From: JBFMFE01 sp040752295
GTDB taxonomy: Bacteria > UBP15 > UBA6099 > JBFMBQ01
Reading direction: 5' to 3'
Assembly: GCA_040752295.1 (NCBI GenBank)
Contig: JBFMFE010000245.1
Span: forward strand, 1 to 18,255
DNA: 18,255 nt
Shown here piece after piece: positions 1-7,469 of the stretch (the stretch's first letter is position 1; every line of letters begins with the position of its first letter). Position numbers and translations under genes: made by a program. The notes under the pieces are model-generated. The model was not told where the DNA came from. It worked only from the letters and a program-made list of their open reading frames with translations, and ran no database searches.

Positions 1-1581
1 CTGTTCGATCATGGTTCTTATGCTGCGCATCATCTCGCTGAGGGCGCCGCCGATCCTCCCGAACTCGTCGTCGCGCTCCGAGTCGAAAACGGCGGCGAAG
101 TCGCCGGACGCGACCGTCTGGATGTATTCGAGGAGCCGGCTCACCTGCTGTTCGAGGTGCGAGCGCCGGCGTTTCGCCGTGTCAATCATGTCCTTCAGTT
201 CCCCTATCATTCTGTTGAGCGCCCCGCCGAGTCTCCCTATCTCGTCGCCGGTCTTCACGTCGTAGGATTTCGTAAAGTCGCCGCCGGACGCGGCGAGCAT
301 CACTTCGAGGAGCCTGCCCACCTCGCGCTCAAGGTATTCCCTGCGGCGGCGGTCCTCCTCGATGCGCGCCTGCAGGTCGGCGGTCATCCTGTTGAGCGCC
401 TCGCCGATCTTCGCGAACTCGTCCCGCCGCGTGATCTCGAACCGTCTCGACAGGTCCCCGTCCGCCGCCGCCGCGATCACTTCCACCAGCCGGGAGACCT
501 CTCCCTCGAGGTACTCTCTGCGCTCGCGGTCTTTTTCAACCATCGTTCTGAGGTTTTGCACCATCAGGTTGAAGGAGGCGGTCAGCCGGCCGGTCTCGTC
601 GCTGGAAACGACCTCGAGGGGTTCCACGTCGAGGTCGCCGCGGGCGACGCGCTCCGCCTGGTACGATGCTTTCACTATCGGGCGCGCTATCGCTCTCGAA
701 AAGTTCCATGAATACCTTGTCGCAACGAGTATGATCAGCGCCGCGATCAGGGAGAACAGAACAAGCGTCTGGAGCAGGGAGACGTAAATGTGGGTGTTGT
801 CCGCCGCGATGAATATGCCTATGTCGCCTTCCCTGCGCTTCTTCAGCGGGACGTACATCAGATCGAAAACGCGTCTTCCGAGCAGGATTCTTTTTTTCGT
901 GCGGGGGATCCTCATCGTTTCATCTTTCCCGCGCTTTCCGGCGCCGAGCGACGACGCGAACACGGTGTCCCCCTCGGCGATCATTATCTCCGCGCCCACG
1001 AATTCCTTCAGCATCTTCGCGAACGAGTCCTGCAAAAAAAAGCCCGCCGTGCAGACGCCCACTGTGCGGTCGTCCGACGCGACCGGCAGCGCCGTTATGA
1101 CCGCGCGCCTGCCCTCGACGTCGTGTATTCCCCTGACGGTCCCGCCGCGGAGCGCCGCCGCCACGATGCCGTCGCCGCTCTGGTCCTCGCCGAACATCTC
1201 CGGGCGGTGCGCCATGCCGATGACGTATCCGTCGTGCTCGTGGACGGTGATCAGGTCGGTCCCGAAGGTCTCGAAAAGTGGGATTATGGCGCGCATGACG
1301 AAGTGGCGGAAGTCCTTTTCGACGCCGAGCCTGACGTCGTTCGACGCGGCGGCGATGCGCGCGCAGGCGTACGTCTGCTCCTCGATGGTCGAGTAGGCTT
1401 TCTCGAGGGCGGATTTTTTAAGCTCGTTCTGACGCTCCACCGCGCTGTGGTTATGGACGTAAAAAACGGCGAACATCGTCAGGCTGAAGGCGCCGAAAAT
1501 GAGCAGCGGGAGGAGGAGCGCGAAGAAGACCTTTCTCCTGATGCCGATTCGGGCGAGTGTGGTTTCGGCTCTCGTTCTCAT
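1..1581 (-). CDS. Membrane sensor with four tandem HAMP domains (partial, C-terminus outside window)
   Basis: The frame runs without a stop from the ATG at 1581 to the window edge, giving 527 residues. A first membrane segment lies at about residues 18-42. An extracytoplasmic region of about 220 residues follows (43-262), probably Cache-like by its position, though I cannot confirm the fold. A second membrane segment lies at about 265-288. Then come four HAMP units whose Gly-Asp-Leu/Phe turns start at G315, G375, G434 and G493, a period of 59-60 residues, each with a DE[TFI] motif and a charged helical linker of ERRRREYLE type. The output domain is missing; histidine kinase, PP2C phosphatase, diguanylate cyclase and chemoreceptor are all possible. 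The start lies 15 nt after the stop of the PhnD-like gene, in the same frame, with no good Shine-Dalgarno, so translation may be coupled. The A8 run near 1034-1041 leaves the frame intact. Confidence 0.85.
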   Translation of the reverse strand, partial: MRTRAETTLARIGIRRKVFFALLLPLLIFGAFSLTMFAVFYVHNHSAVERQNELKKSALEKAYSTIEEQTYACARIAAASNDVRLGVEKDFRHFVMRAIIPLFETFGTDLITVHEHDGYVIGMAHRPEMFGEDQSGDGIVAAALRGGTVRGIHDVEGRRAVITALPVASDDRTVGVCTAGFFLQDSFAKMLKEFVGAEIMIAEGDTVFASSLGAGKRGKDETMRIPRTKKRILLGRRVFDLMYVPLKKRREGDIGIFIAADNTHIYVSLLQTLVLFSLIAALIILVATRYSWNFSRAIARPIVKASYQAERVARGDLDVEPLEVVSSDETGRLTASFNLMVQNLRTMVEKDRERREYLEGEVSRLVEVIAAAADGDLSRRFEITRRDEFAKIGEALNRMTADLQARIEEDRRRREYLEREVGRLLEVMLAASGGDFTKSYDVKTGDEIGRLGGALNRMIGELKDMIDTAKRRRSHLEQQVSRLLEYIQTVASGDFAAVFDSERDDEFGRIGGALSEMMRSIRTMIEQ

Positions 1582-1596
1582 GCGTAACCGGCGGCT

Positions 1597-2517
1597 TCAG
1601 TCTCCCGGCGAGAATAGAAGAAGCTGCGCGGCGTCGTCGTAGAACCCGGCGTCGCGCACCGTCCAGCCCGCCGCGGGCTGACCGAGTGAAGGGTCGAGGA
1701 CGGGGCTGCCGCCCGCGGTCTTCGTCCGGGTGTCCGTTTCGAGCAGTATGCTCCTGATTTTTTCCACAAGCGCGCGGGGAACGGAGGGGTGCGCCGCCCA
1801 CGCGTCGTTGGGGATGGGGGGCGTGCGCGCGACGATCTTGAAAATCTCTCCGAAACGCTTCGTGTTCTGTTCGTAGGAATTGTCCCACGTTGCGCCCGCC
1901 TCCACGCACCGGTTCTTGACCGCCGCCGCGAGTTCATCGTGCGTTCCGACGAAGAAAAATTTCTTGAAGAACGACTCCGGCGTCGTTCCCCTCAACCCCA
2001 GCATCGCGACCGGCATCTTGTATCCCGAGCCTGATTCGATATCCACGAAGCCGAACACCGTCCCCTCGAGGTCGTCGAACGTCTCGACGGGAGAATCCTT
2101 AAGCGTGATGATGTACCCCACGTAATGGTCGCGCGCTTTCCCTCCGTATTCACGTGTCGTTGTGGCGATGTATCTTACGGAGGGCATCCTCTGCCTGATC
2201 CTGAGGAAAGTCACCGAGTTCAGGGAGGCGATCCGTATGTGACCCGACACGAAGTCGTCCACGAGGGCGTCGTAGGTCGGGGGGATCACGATCCTGAATT
2301 CCACTCCGAGATTCTCCGAGAGATATTCCATCACCGGGCGGTACATCGCCTTCATCTGCTCGGCATCGCCCCAGGGATTCACGCCGAACGTCAACTCCGC
2401 GGCGCACGCGCTCCGGGCGCCGGGGATCAGCGCGGCGAGCGCCGCCGCGAGGCACAGGGCGAGGGGCGCATTACCGCCCGAAAACGATCCTGAACGTAAC
2501 ACGTGGAACCTGTTCAT
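1597..2517 (-). CDS. PhnD-like periplasmic substrate-binding protein
   Basis: The protein has 306 residues from the ATG at 2517. I chose this start because it places a signal peptide at the N-terminus: basic residues, a hydrophobic LALCLAAALAALIPG core and a likely cleavage after ACAA near residue 40. An upstream extension to 2673 is open but carries no signal features. The mature protein begins ELTFGVNPWGD and continues with MYRPVMEYLSENLGVEF, ASLNSVTFLRIRQ and ETFDDLEGTVFGFVD. This is the pattern of the phosphate/phosphite/phosphonate binding protein family (PhnD, type 2 periplasmic binding fold). No ABC permease or ATPase gene is nearby; the only partner is the HAMP sensor immediately downstream. 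A role as ligand receptor for that sensor is therefore more likely than transport. The ligand cannot be told from the sequence. No clear Shine-Dalgarno is visible. Confidence 0.85.
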   Translation of the reverse strand: MNRFHVLRSGSFSGGNAPLALCLAAALAALIPGARSACAAELTFGVNPWGDAEQMKAMYRPVMEYLSENLGVEFRIVIPPTYDALVDDFVSGHIRIASLNSVTFLRIRQRMPSVRYIATTTREYGGKARDHYVGYIITLKDSPVETFDDLEGTVFGFVDIESGSGYKMPVAMLGLRGTTPESFFKKFFFVGTHDELAAAVKNRCVEAGATWDNSYEQNTKRFGEIFKIVARTPPIPNDAWAAHPSVPRALVEKIRSILLETDTRTKTAGGSPVLDPSLGQPAAGWTVRDAGFYDDAAQLLLFSPGD

Positions 2518-3118
2518 CGAACCAGAGAAGCAGATACTGAAAACCGTAAGGGAAATTATAGGTTCGCCGGACGCGCCGCACAAGCGCGCTCGCATCCGCC
2601 CGGCAATTCCGCTCCCCTTTTGAAGCCTGCCTGTACCAGAAAGCTCTGCCCCCGCCTGCCTGTAGCCGGTCACGTCTGCCCGGATTTACGGACTTTTGCC
2701 CGGCGCCGGACGACCAGGTAGAATTGACGTCAAGCTGTCTGTGCGTGTCCGCACCTGTCTGCCGCGTCAACCTGTCTGCCAGCCAGGCAGGCGGCACAGG
2801 CAGGCGCAGCCAGGCAGCGGACGCGGCAGTCACTTGGGATTGACAAAATCCCCCTGGCAGGGAAGGAAGCGACCCGCCTGCCGCAACCGGGAGAACGTAT
2901 GGCGTGCCCGCCCGAGCGTCAACCAGGCGGGCGGGGGCAAATAGGCGGAAATGACTGCTGTAACAAAGCGGGAATGGGAACGGGGCTGGATTCGCAAAAT
3001 GTTACATGGCAATCTTTCAGAAATCGGAAATGATGACTAACTGTCACAAGGGTGGAAAAGCTTATCTGTTGTGGATATCCCCCGAACTATCAATTTCCCG
3101 GCGGCTTTAAGGCGATAC
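2518..3118. other. Intergenic region, 601 nt, repeat-rich
   Basis: No believable gene is seen here; the short open frames lack family signatures and ribosome sites. It separates the PhnD/HAMP pair from the end of the seven-gene operon and must hold any promoter of the PhnD gene. The right part (about 2941-3118) is more AT-rich and contains a TGTGGATAT word at 3071, one base off a DnaA box but single. I see no convincing intrinsic terminator for the operon ending at 3119. The left part contains the CAGGCAGG repeats listed separately. Confidence 0.6.
2625..2932. repeat. Cluster of CCTGCCTG / CAGGCAGG inverted and direct repeats
   Basis: GCCTGCCTGTA occurs twice, at 2625-2635 and 2654-2664. The opposite orientation CAGGCAGGC occurs at 2784-2792 and 2797-2805. 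CTGCCGCGTC at 2759-2768 is a perfect inverted copy of GACGCGGCAG at 2820-2829, and the sequence between them has further partial pairing, so 2747-2829 can fold into a long imperfect hairpin. A second hairpin pairs GCCCGCC (2906-2912) with GGCGGGC (2926-2932). GGGATT/AATCCC flanks a five-base loop at about 2836-2852. These look like palindromic intergenic repeats rather than one operator. Confidence 0.6.
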
Positions 3119-3928
3119 TCATATCCCCATGGAGCTTTTCGGTCGGATGTCAACTTTTATTTCCTTGACTCCTTCGATACATTCAGTCAGGCTTTTTATG
3201 TCGGTCTCCAGTTGTTCGACTTCCGACATGGGTGCCCTTGTTTTGACGTGAACCACTCCGTCACGGGCGGTTACTTCGACGTCGGGTTTCAAAGATATCA
3301 GGTTCGCCTTCACTTTTGCGGCAAGGTATAAATCCTTCAGCTTACTTTCCGATTCAGCGGTTTTTTGGAACCGGTCGAGCCGGGCGGCACTGCAAATTAT
3401 ATCCACTGCTTCATTCGTTGCGAGCTTGTGGATATGAATGACCAGATCGTAGAGATGGGGGTCCATGGTGTCGATCCCGTAAAGGTGCTGGCTCCATTTC
3501 CCTCTTTCCAGATCGTCTTTCTTGATGTTGTGCAGGGCCTCGTTTCTGGATATTCCCTCGCGTTCCATCTCGAGCTTTACCCGGTCCTCCATATCAGCAA
3601 TAATCCTGACCTTGAGCACATGGGCGATATCCTTGACGAAGAAATGTCCCGCAAGGCCGTGATATACGACGTTATCGTCCAGAAAATGTTCGAGGATTTC
3701 GGACTGGATGTATGCGATGTATTTTTCTTTCCCGTAAGTATATTTATCCAGTATGGACGGGGCGTCATGGACGGCGCGGATCAGTTTGATGCTGGGGATG
3801 TTGAATTCTTTGGAGGCTTCCAGCAGAATTTCTCTGGCGATGATCTTATAGCCCAGCTTCGAGGCGACATTTTCAGCGATTTCTTTTCCCCTGCTGAAAG
3901 AACCTCTCGATATTGTGATGATTGCCAT
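3119..3928 (-). CDS. Cytidylate-kinase-like protein with C-terminal BON-like domain
   Basis: The protein has 269 residues. The N-terminal 190 or so match the cytidylate kinase-like family (Pfam Cytidylate_kin2 type): it opens MAIITISRGSFSRGKEIAE, then SKLGYKIIAREILLEAS, with an NVVYHGLAGH segment and a RIIADMEDRVK segment further on. The P-loop is degenerate, GSFSRGKE in place of GxxxxGK[ST], as is common in this family, so nucleotide kinase activity is not assured. After a basic linker, residues about 200-262 look like a BON domain (VKANLISLKPDVEVTARDGV followed by VHVKTRAP and GVKEIKVDIRP). It is the last gene of the operon, 17 nt after the second response regulator. It has no signal peptide, so it is cytoplasmic, which is unusual because many BON proteins are exported. 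The natural substrate is unknown. Confidence 0.8.
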   Translation of the reverse strand: MAIITISRGSFSRGKEIAENVASKLGYKIIAREILLEASKEFNIPSIKLIRAVHDAPSILDKYTYGKEKYIAYIQSEILEHFLDDNVVYHGLAGHFFVKDIAHVLKVRIIADMEDRVKLEMEREGISRNEALHNIKKDDLERGKWSQHLYGIDTMDPHLYDLVIHIHKLATNEAVDIICSAARLDRFQKTAESESKLKDLYLAAKVKANLISLKPDVEVTARDGVVHVKTRAPMSEVEQLETDIKSLTECIEGVKEIKVDIRPKSSMGI

Positions 3929-3945
3929 CTCGGTTTCCCGTTTTG

Positions 3946-4338
3946 TTACGAATCTTCAGCGGCGCCCCGGATTTCCTCCGAGATTTTGCCCACCAGGTCG
4001 AGGATTGCGCTGAGGCGGAATGGTTTTGCTATAAAATCCACCGCGCCGCCCTTCATCGCTTCTTTTGCGGTTTCCACCGTTGCGAATCCGGTAATAATTA
4101 TGACCCTCGTTTCGTGGCTGTATGTTTTCACATGCCGCATCAGGTCAAGTCCGCTGGGGCCGGCCATTTTCACGTCGGTGATCAGTACATCGAATTTCTT
4201 CTCGGAAAGTCTTTTCAAAGCAGCCGTGCTGTCGACAAATGTCTCGACGCTGTAATCTCTTTTTTCCAATTCAGGTCTCAGACGCTCGCATACAATCTGT
4301 TCGTCGTCTATTACGCATATTTCAATTTTTTTCGACAT
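3946..4338 (-). CDS. Single-domain response regulator (REC), second of a pair
   Basis: The protein has 130 residues and is a complete receiver domain with no output domain. The acidic pair is D11/D12, the phospho-acceptor is D55 (in VLITDVKM), and the switch threonine T83 (IIITGFAT) and conserved lysine K105 (AKPF) are all present. It therefore looks competent for phosphorylation. It lies 27 nt downstream of a sister REC gene and 17 nt upstream of the cytidylate-kinase-like gene. The two REC proteins are paralogues that share VETFxDSxxAxxRxxEKxFD, but differ in helix 4 and at the C-terminus, where this one ends in an acidic tail. The likely partner is the operon's histidine kinase. With no output domain it must act as a phosphate shuttle or by binding a partner. 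Confidence 0.9.
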   Translation of the reverse strand: MSKKIEICVIDDEQIVCERLRPELEKRDYSVETFVDSTAALKRLSEKKFDVLITDVKMAGPSGLDLMRHVKTYSHETRVIIITGFATVETAKEAMKGGAVDFIAKPFRLSAILDLVGKISEEIRGAAEDS

Positions 4339-4365
4339 GGCTTTGTTTGATCTGCACCGACTTTC

Positions 4366-4746
4366 CTATTTTCTTTTCCGCTTTGCGGCTTTTAGAACTT
4401 TTTTATGGATATCGGTAAGCTGAAAGGGTTTGTTCACGAATTCGAAAGCTCTGAGAGCCTCGGACTCGCGGATTCTTTCTATCGTCGCGTATGCCGTTAT
4501 GACTATCACCTGCGTTGAGGGACTCAGTTCGTTGATGGCCCGGAGAACGTCGAGCCCGGTGGGGCCGTCCATTTTATAGTCGGTGACCACCACATCGAAT
4601 TGTTTCTCCTTGATTCTTTCTATTGCCTTGCTGCTGTCTGTAAATGTCTCGACAGTTAAACCTTTGCCTTCGAGAAAATCCTTGAGCCTTTCGCCTACTA
4701 TGGGTTCATCATCAAGCACCATTATCTCTATCTGTGTTTTACTCAT
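4366..4746 (-). CDS. Single-domain response regulator (REC), first of a pair
   Basis: The protein has 126 residues from the ATG at 4746. This start is fixed by a GGAGG at 4752-4756, five bases away; the frame is open further upstream but without a ribosome site. The acidic pair is D12/D13, phospho-acceptor D56 (VVVTDYKMDGPTG), switch threonine T84 and lysine K106 (NKPF). A very basic tail (KAAKRKRK) closes the protein and no output domain follows. The sequence around D56 (TDYKMDGPTGLDVL) resembles receivers seen in NtrC-like and hybrid kinase proteins. It is separated from the dikinase-like gene by 104 nt, the second-largest gap within the operon, but is in the same direction. Confidence 0.9.
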   Translation of the reverse strand: MSKTQIEIMVLDDEPIVGERLKDFLEGKGLTVETFTDSSKAIERIKEKQFDVVVTDYKMDGPTGLDVLRAINELSPSTQVIVITAYATIERIRESEALRAFEFVNKPFQLTDIHKKVLKAAKRKRK

Positions 4747-4850
4747 GAAGGCCTCCGTAGAATCAATTTTCAATAAGTGCCGGTATATAATCGAAATCCC
4801 GGAGCAAGCAATTCCAGGCAAATCATGATAGTCGGCCTATATCCATATCT

Positions 4851-7439
4851 TTATTCTTTTTCCCGTAACGGTTCCTTGCTGTCGGGTTCATTGGAGCCAT
4901 TTTCCATATTATATAAACCGGATAGAAATTGGTCAATGAACCGATCTATCGTGGAGTCGCTTCTCATCCTGACGTCCATCTGCCTTGTGAAACCTATCAG
5001 GTATCCTAACATTTTCATCCGGTCTAGCATTAACGATAAGTCGAATTTTTTCATCCCGGCCGTTGCGAAATCGCCTTTGGTTTCCACCATGAAATCCTGC
5101 TTTTCAAGTATCATGGATATCATTTTAACCCTTCTCGATCTGCGGCTGATATCCGTCATTCCGCCCAGGAAGCGGAAATAAATGTAATTGTCGTTTCTCG
5201 AATCGGAAATATACGAGACCACCTGGTTGAAATGGTAGCCTAGATGCAGATTCAGATTGAGATACCTGTCCGATATGATCGCCAGGTTCCCGTCGGGCGC
5301 TCCCGCCTGGGACATGACAGGCGTCTTCCCGGTGGCGCTTGCCATGAAGCTGCCGAAATCCATCCCCGCGGGATCGGTGGACCATGCGCCTGGGGCCGTC
5401 AGCCCTTCCAGCAGGGCGCGAAGGGGAGCGCAGATTACATCCCCGATAAGGCATTCGTCCTGATTTTCCGGCGCGGCAAGGCCGCCCCCCATGTCTATCA
5501 CCGTCAGGTCGAGCGGCAGGTCCATTTTGACGCGTTTACAGCCTGCATAATTGTGCAGAGACCTGTTGGCGAACCCGGCAATCAGATGCTCCACGGACTT
5601 TTCATGCGCGAACCTTATGATGTCGTGATATGTTTCGCAGCGCCGGGGGGAGAAGTTTTTGCTCTGGGGATTCTTCAGGTTCAGCGGCGCCACGTTTTTC
5701 AGAATCCTTCTGAGAATCCGGAACTCCCGTGTGTCTTCGAACGAGGAACTGCGGTAAACCTGGTATTTCAGGAGTTCTTCCACCTTTCCTTCGTATATCA
5801 CGTTTTCCTCCGCGTCCACGGTGATTTCCATGCCGTCTTTCAGCACTTGCGTGGCGACTTCCACGTCCATTATCGAAGGCACCCGGTACTCCCTCGTTAT
5901 AGTTGCGAGATGGCCCGTGGGCGCTCCCTGGTCTGTGACGACGGCGCTCGCCGAGGGTACCAGTTCCGCCAGGTGGGGCGAGGAGGTTCTGGCCACGAGA
6001 ACCGTGTTCTCGGGAAGCGATTCAGGTTTCACGTCGTCGCCGACAACCACCACTCGACCGTGACCTATTCCCCTGCAGGCGATTGTTCCCATGTTGGAGA
6101 TCAGCGATTTGTGGCGGTGGACGGACTCCCGCACCTTTTCCCTTATATCGGATGGGCTGGCGTGGATTCTCAGCGGCCGCGCCTGCAATATCACCAGTTC
6201 GCCGTTCTCGTCCCGCGCCCATTCGATGTCCATGGCGGTTTTCATGTATTTTTCGATACGTAACGCGGCGGCGGCCAGAGTCGAGATGAACTCGTCCGGG
6301 ACGGCGGGGGCGGCCGCCAGAGAGGAAGGCACTTCTGAAAGCCGGACACCCGCCGCCGGGGCCGGCTCGTACATCTCGCGTTTTTCCCCTATGTTCCGCG
6401 ACACGACATTGTGCGGGGGATTTCGTTCCACTTTAAACTGGTCGATGTTGCCTTTGCCCTCCACCACCATTTTCCCCAGACCGTAAGCCGCCGTGATAAT
6501 CATTGTATCTGTTTCGGGGAAGTTGGGGTCGAGTGTGTACAACACCCCGCTTGCCCGCGCCGGAACCATCCGCAGGAACCCGACCGCCATGAGCGCCGCC
6601 TCCAGCGGTTCTTTCTTCGTGCGGCGGTACTCGACCGCTCTCGCGTTGAAAAGACTCGCTATAACGTCCTGATACGCTTTCGGCGCTTCCCGAACGGTTA
6701 CTCCCAGAAAAGAATCATGAAGGCCCGCGAAGCTGAGGTATCCGTCTTCCCCTATGGCGCTGCTTCTCACCGCGAATAACCTCTCGCCGCCGTTTTTTCT
6801 CTTCAATCCCGCAGTCATCCCGAGGATGGCTTTTCTCGTCCCGCGGGGCAGCGCGGCGGCTTTGACGGCGCCGGCGAGCCTGTTTTCAACCTCTTCTGCC
6901 GGAAGGTTCCGATCTCCGGAAACCTCGATTATTTTCGGACTCAGAGTTATCTTGTCGAAGAACCTCCGGCAGGCGTAAGCGGTTATCACAAATCCTTCGG
7001 GAACATTCAATTTCAGCCGGTTGCGGACTTCGCCCAGCCGTGCCATCTTTTCACCCACCGCGTCGCTAAGTTCCATACCGATCTCGTCCATCTGAAAAAC
7101 ATAAGGTGTTTCAGGAACCGTTATTCTGGATTCGAGATCGTTGGTGATTTTGCGTCTCGTTTTCTCGAACGCCGCCGTCAGGTCGGGGTAGCGGTTGTCG
7201 GTTATGGAGTTCAGGTCCAGCACCAGTTCGCCGACCGATTCCTCCAGTTGGGCCGCAAGCCAGTGGAGATACTGGATGTCGAAGATGAAATCCCCGCTCT
7301 GCTTCTCTCCGGCGTCGGCCATCAGTTCCAGAACCCGGTTGTTGTGATCGAGGAGAGACTGGAATTTTTCAATTTTAAGGCGAAGTGAATCAAGAAGTTT
7401 TTTTTTGCGGCGCTTTCCGAAAATAGCTATCATCTCCAT
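4851..7439 (-). CDS. PEP-synthase-like ATP-grasp/phosphohistidine protein with unrecognised C-terminal domain
   Basis: The protein has 862 residues. Residues 1-115 are helical and charged. Residues about 118-425 are a PPDK/PEP synthase N-terminal ATP-grasp domain: VGEKMARLGEV at 128, NVPEGFVITAYA at 145, AVRSSAIGEDG at 223, FAGLHDSFLGV at 237 and MDIEWARDENGELVILQARP at 403. Residues about 450-550 are the swivelling phosphohistidine domain, with H510 in DQGAPTGHLATITREYRVPS. In PEP synthase the next part would be the PEP-binding TIM barrel; residues 560-862 show none of its motifs and I do not recognise them (they include MGGGLAAPENQDE and GLTAPGAWSTDPAGMDFGSF). It should therefore be able to bind ATP and carry phosphate on H510, but the acceptor is unknown. 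No signal peptide or membrane segment is seen. The start is uncertain, as an ATG two codons in is also possible. Confidence 0.85.
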   Translation of the reverse strand: MEMIAIFGKRRKKKLLDSLRLKIEKFQSLLDHNNRVLELMADAGEKQSGDFIFDIQYLHWLAAQLEESVGELVLDLNSITDNRYPDLTAAFEKTRRKITNDLESRITVPETPYVFQMDEIGMELSDAVGEKMARLGEVRNRLKLNVPEGFVITAYACRRFFDKITLSPKIIEVSGDRNLPAEEVENRLAGAVKAAALPRGTRKAILGMTAGLKRKNGGERLFAVRSSAIGEDGYLSFAGLHDSFLGVTVREAPKAYQDVIASLFNARAVEYRRTKKEPLEAALMAVGFLRMVPARASGVLYTLDPNFPETDTMIITAAYGLGKMVVEGKGNIDQFKVERNPPHNVVSRNIGEKREMYEPAPAAGVRLSEVPSSLAAAPAVPDEFISTLAAAALRIEKYMKTAMDIEWARDENGELVILQARPLRIHASPSDIREKVRESVHRHKSLISNMGTIACRGIGHGRVVVVGDDVKPESLPENTVLVARTSSPHLAELVPSASAVVTDQGAPTGHLATITREYRVPSIMDVEVATQVLKDGMEITVDAEENVIYEGKVEELLKYQVYRSSSFEDTREFRILRRILKNVAPLNLKNPQSKNFSPRRCETYHDIIRFAHEKSVEHLIAGFANRSLHNYAGCKRVKMDLPLDLTVIDMGGGLAAPENQDECLIGDVICAPLRALLEGLTAPGAWSTDPAGMDFGSFMASATGKTPVMSQAGAPDGNLAIISDRYLNLNLHLGYHFNQVVSYISDSRNDNYIYFRFLGGMTDISRRSRRVKMISMILEKQDFMVETKGDFATAGMKKFDLSLMLDRMKMLGYLIGFTRQMDVRMRSDSTIDRFIDQFLSGLYNMENGSNEPDSKEPLREKE

Positions 7440-7469
7440 ACCATACCGGCAAGTTCCGTATGGAAGTTG

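Noticed and set aside
1034..1041. Run of eight A as a possible frameshift site in the HAMP sensor
   Set aside because: The reading frame is continuous on both sides of the run, and the alternative frames do not give a better product.
3071..3079. DnaA-box-like TGTGGATAT
   Set aside because: Only one imperfect copy, with no cluster, dnaA/dnaN genes or AT-rich unwinding element.
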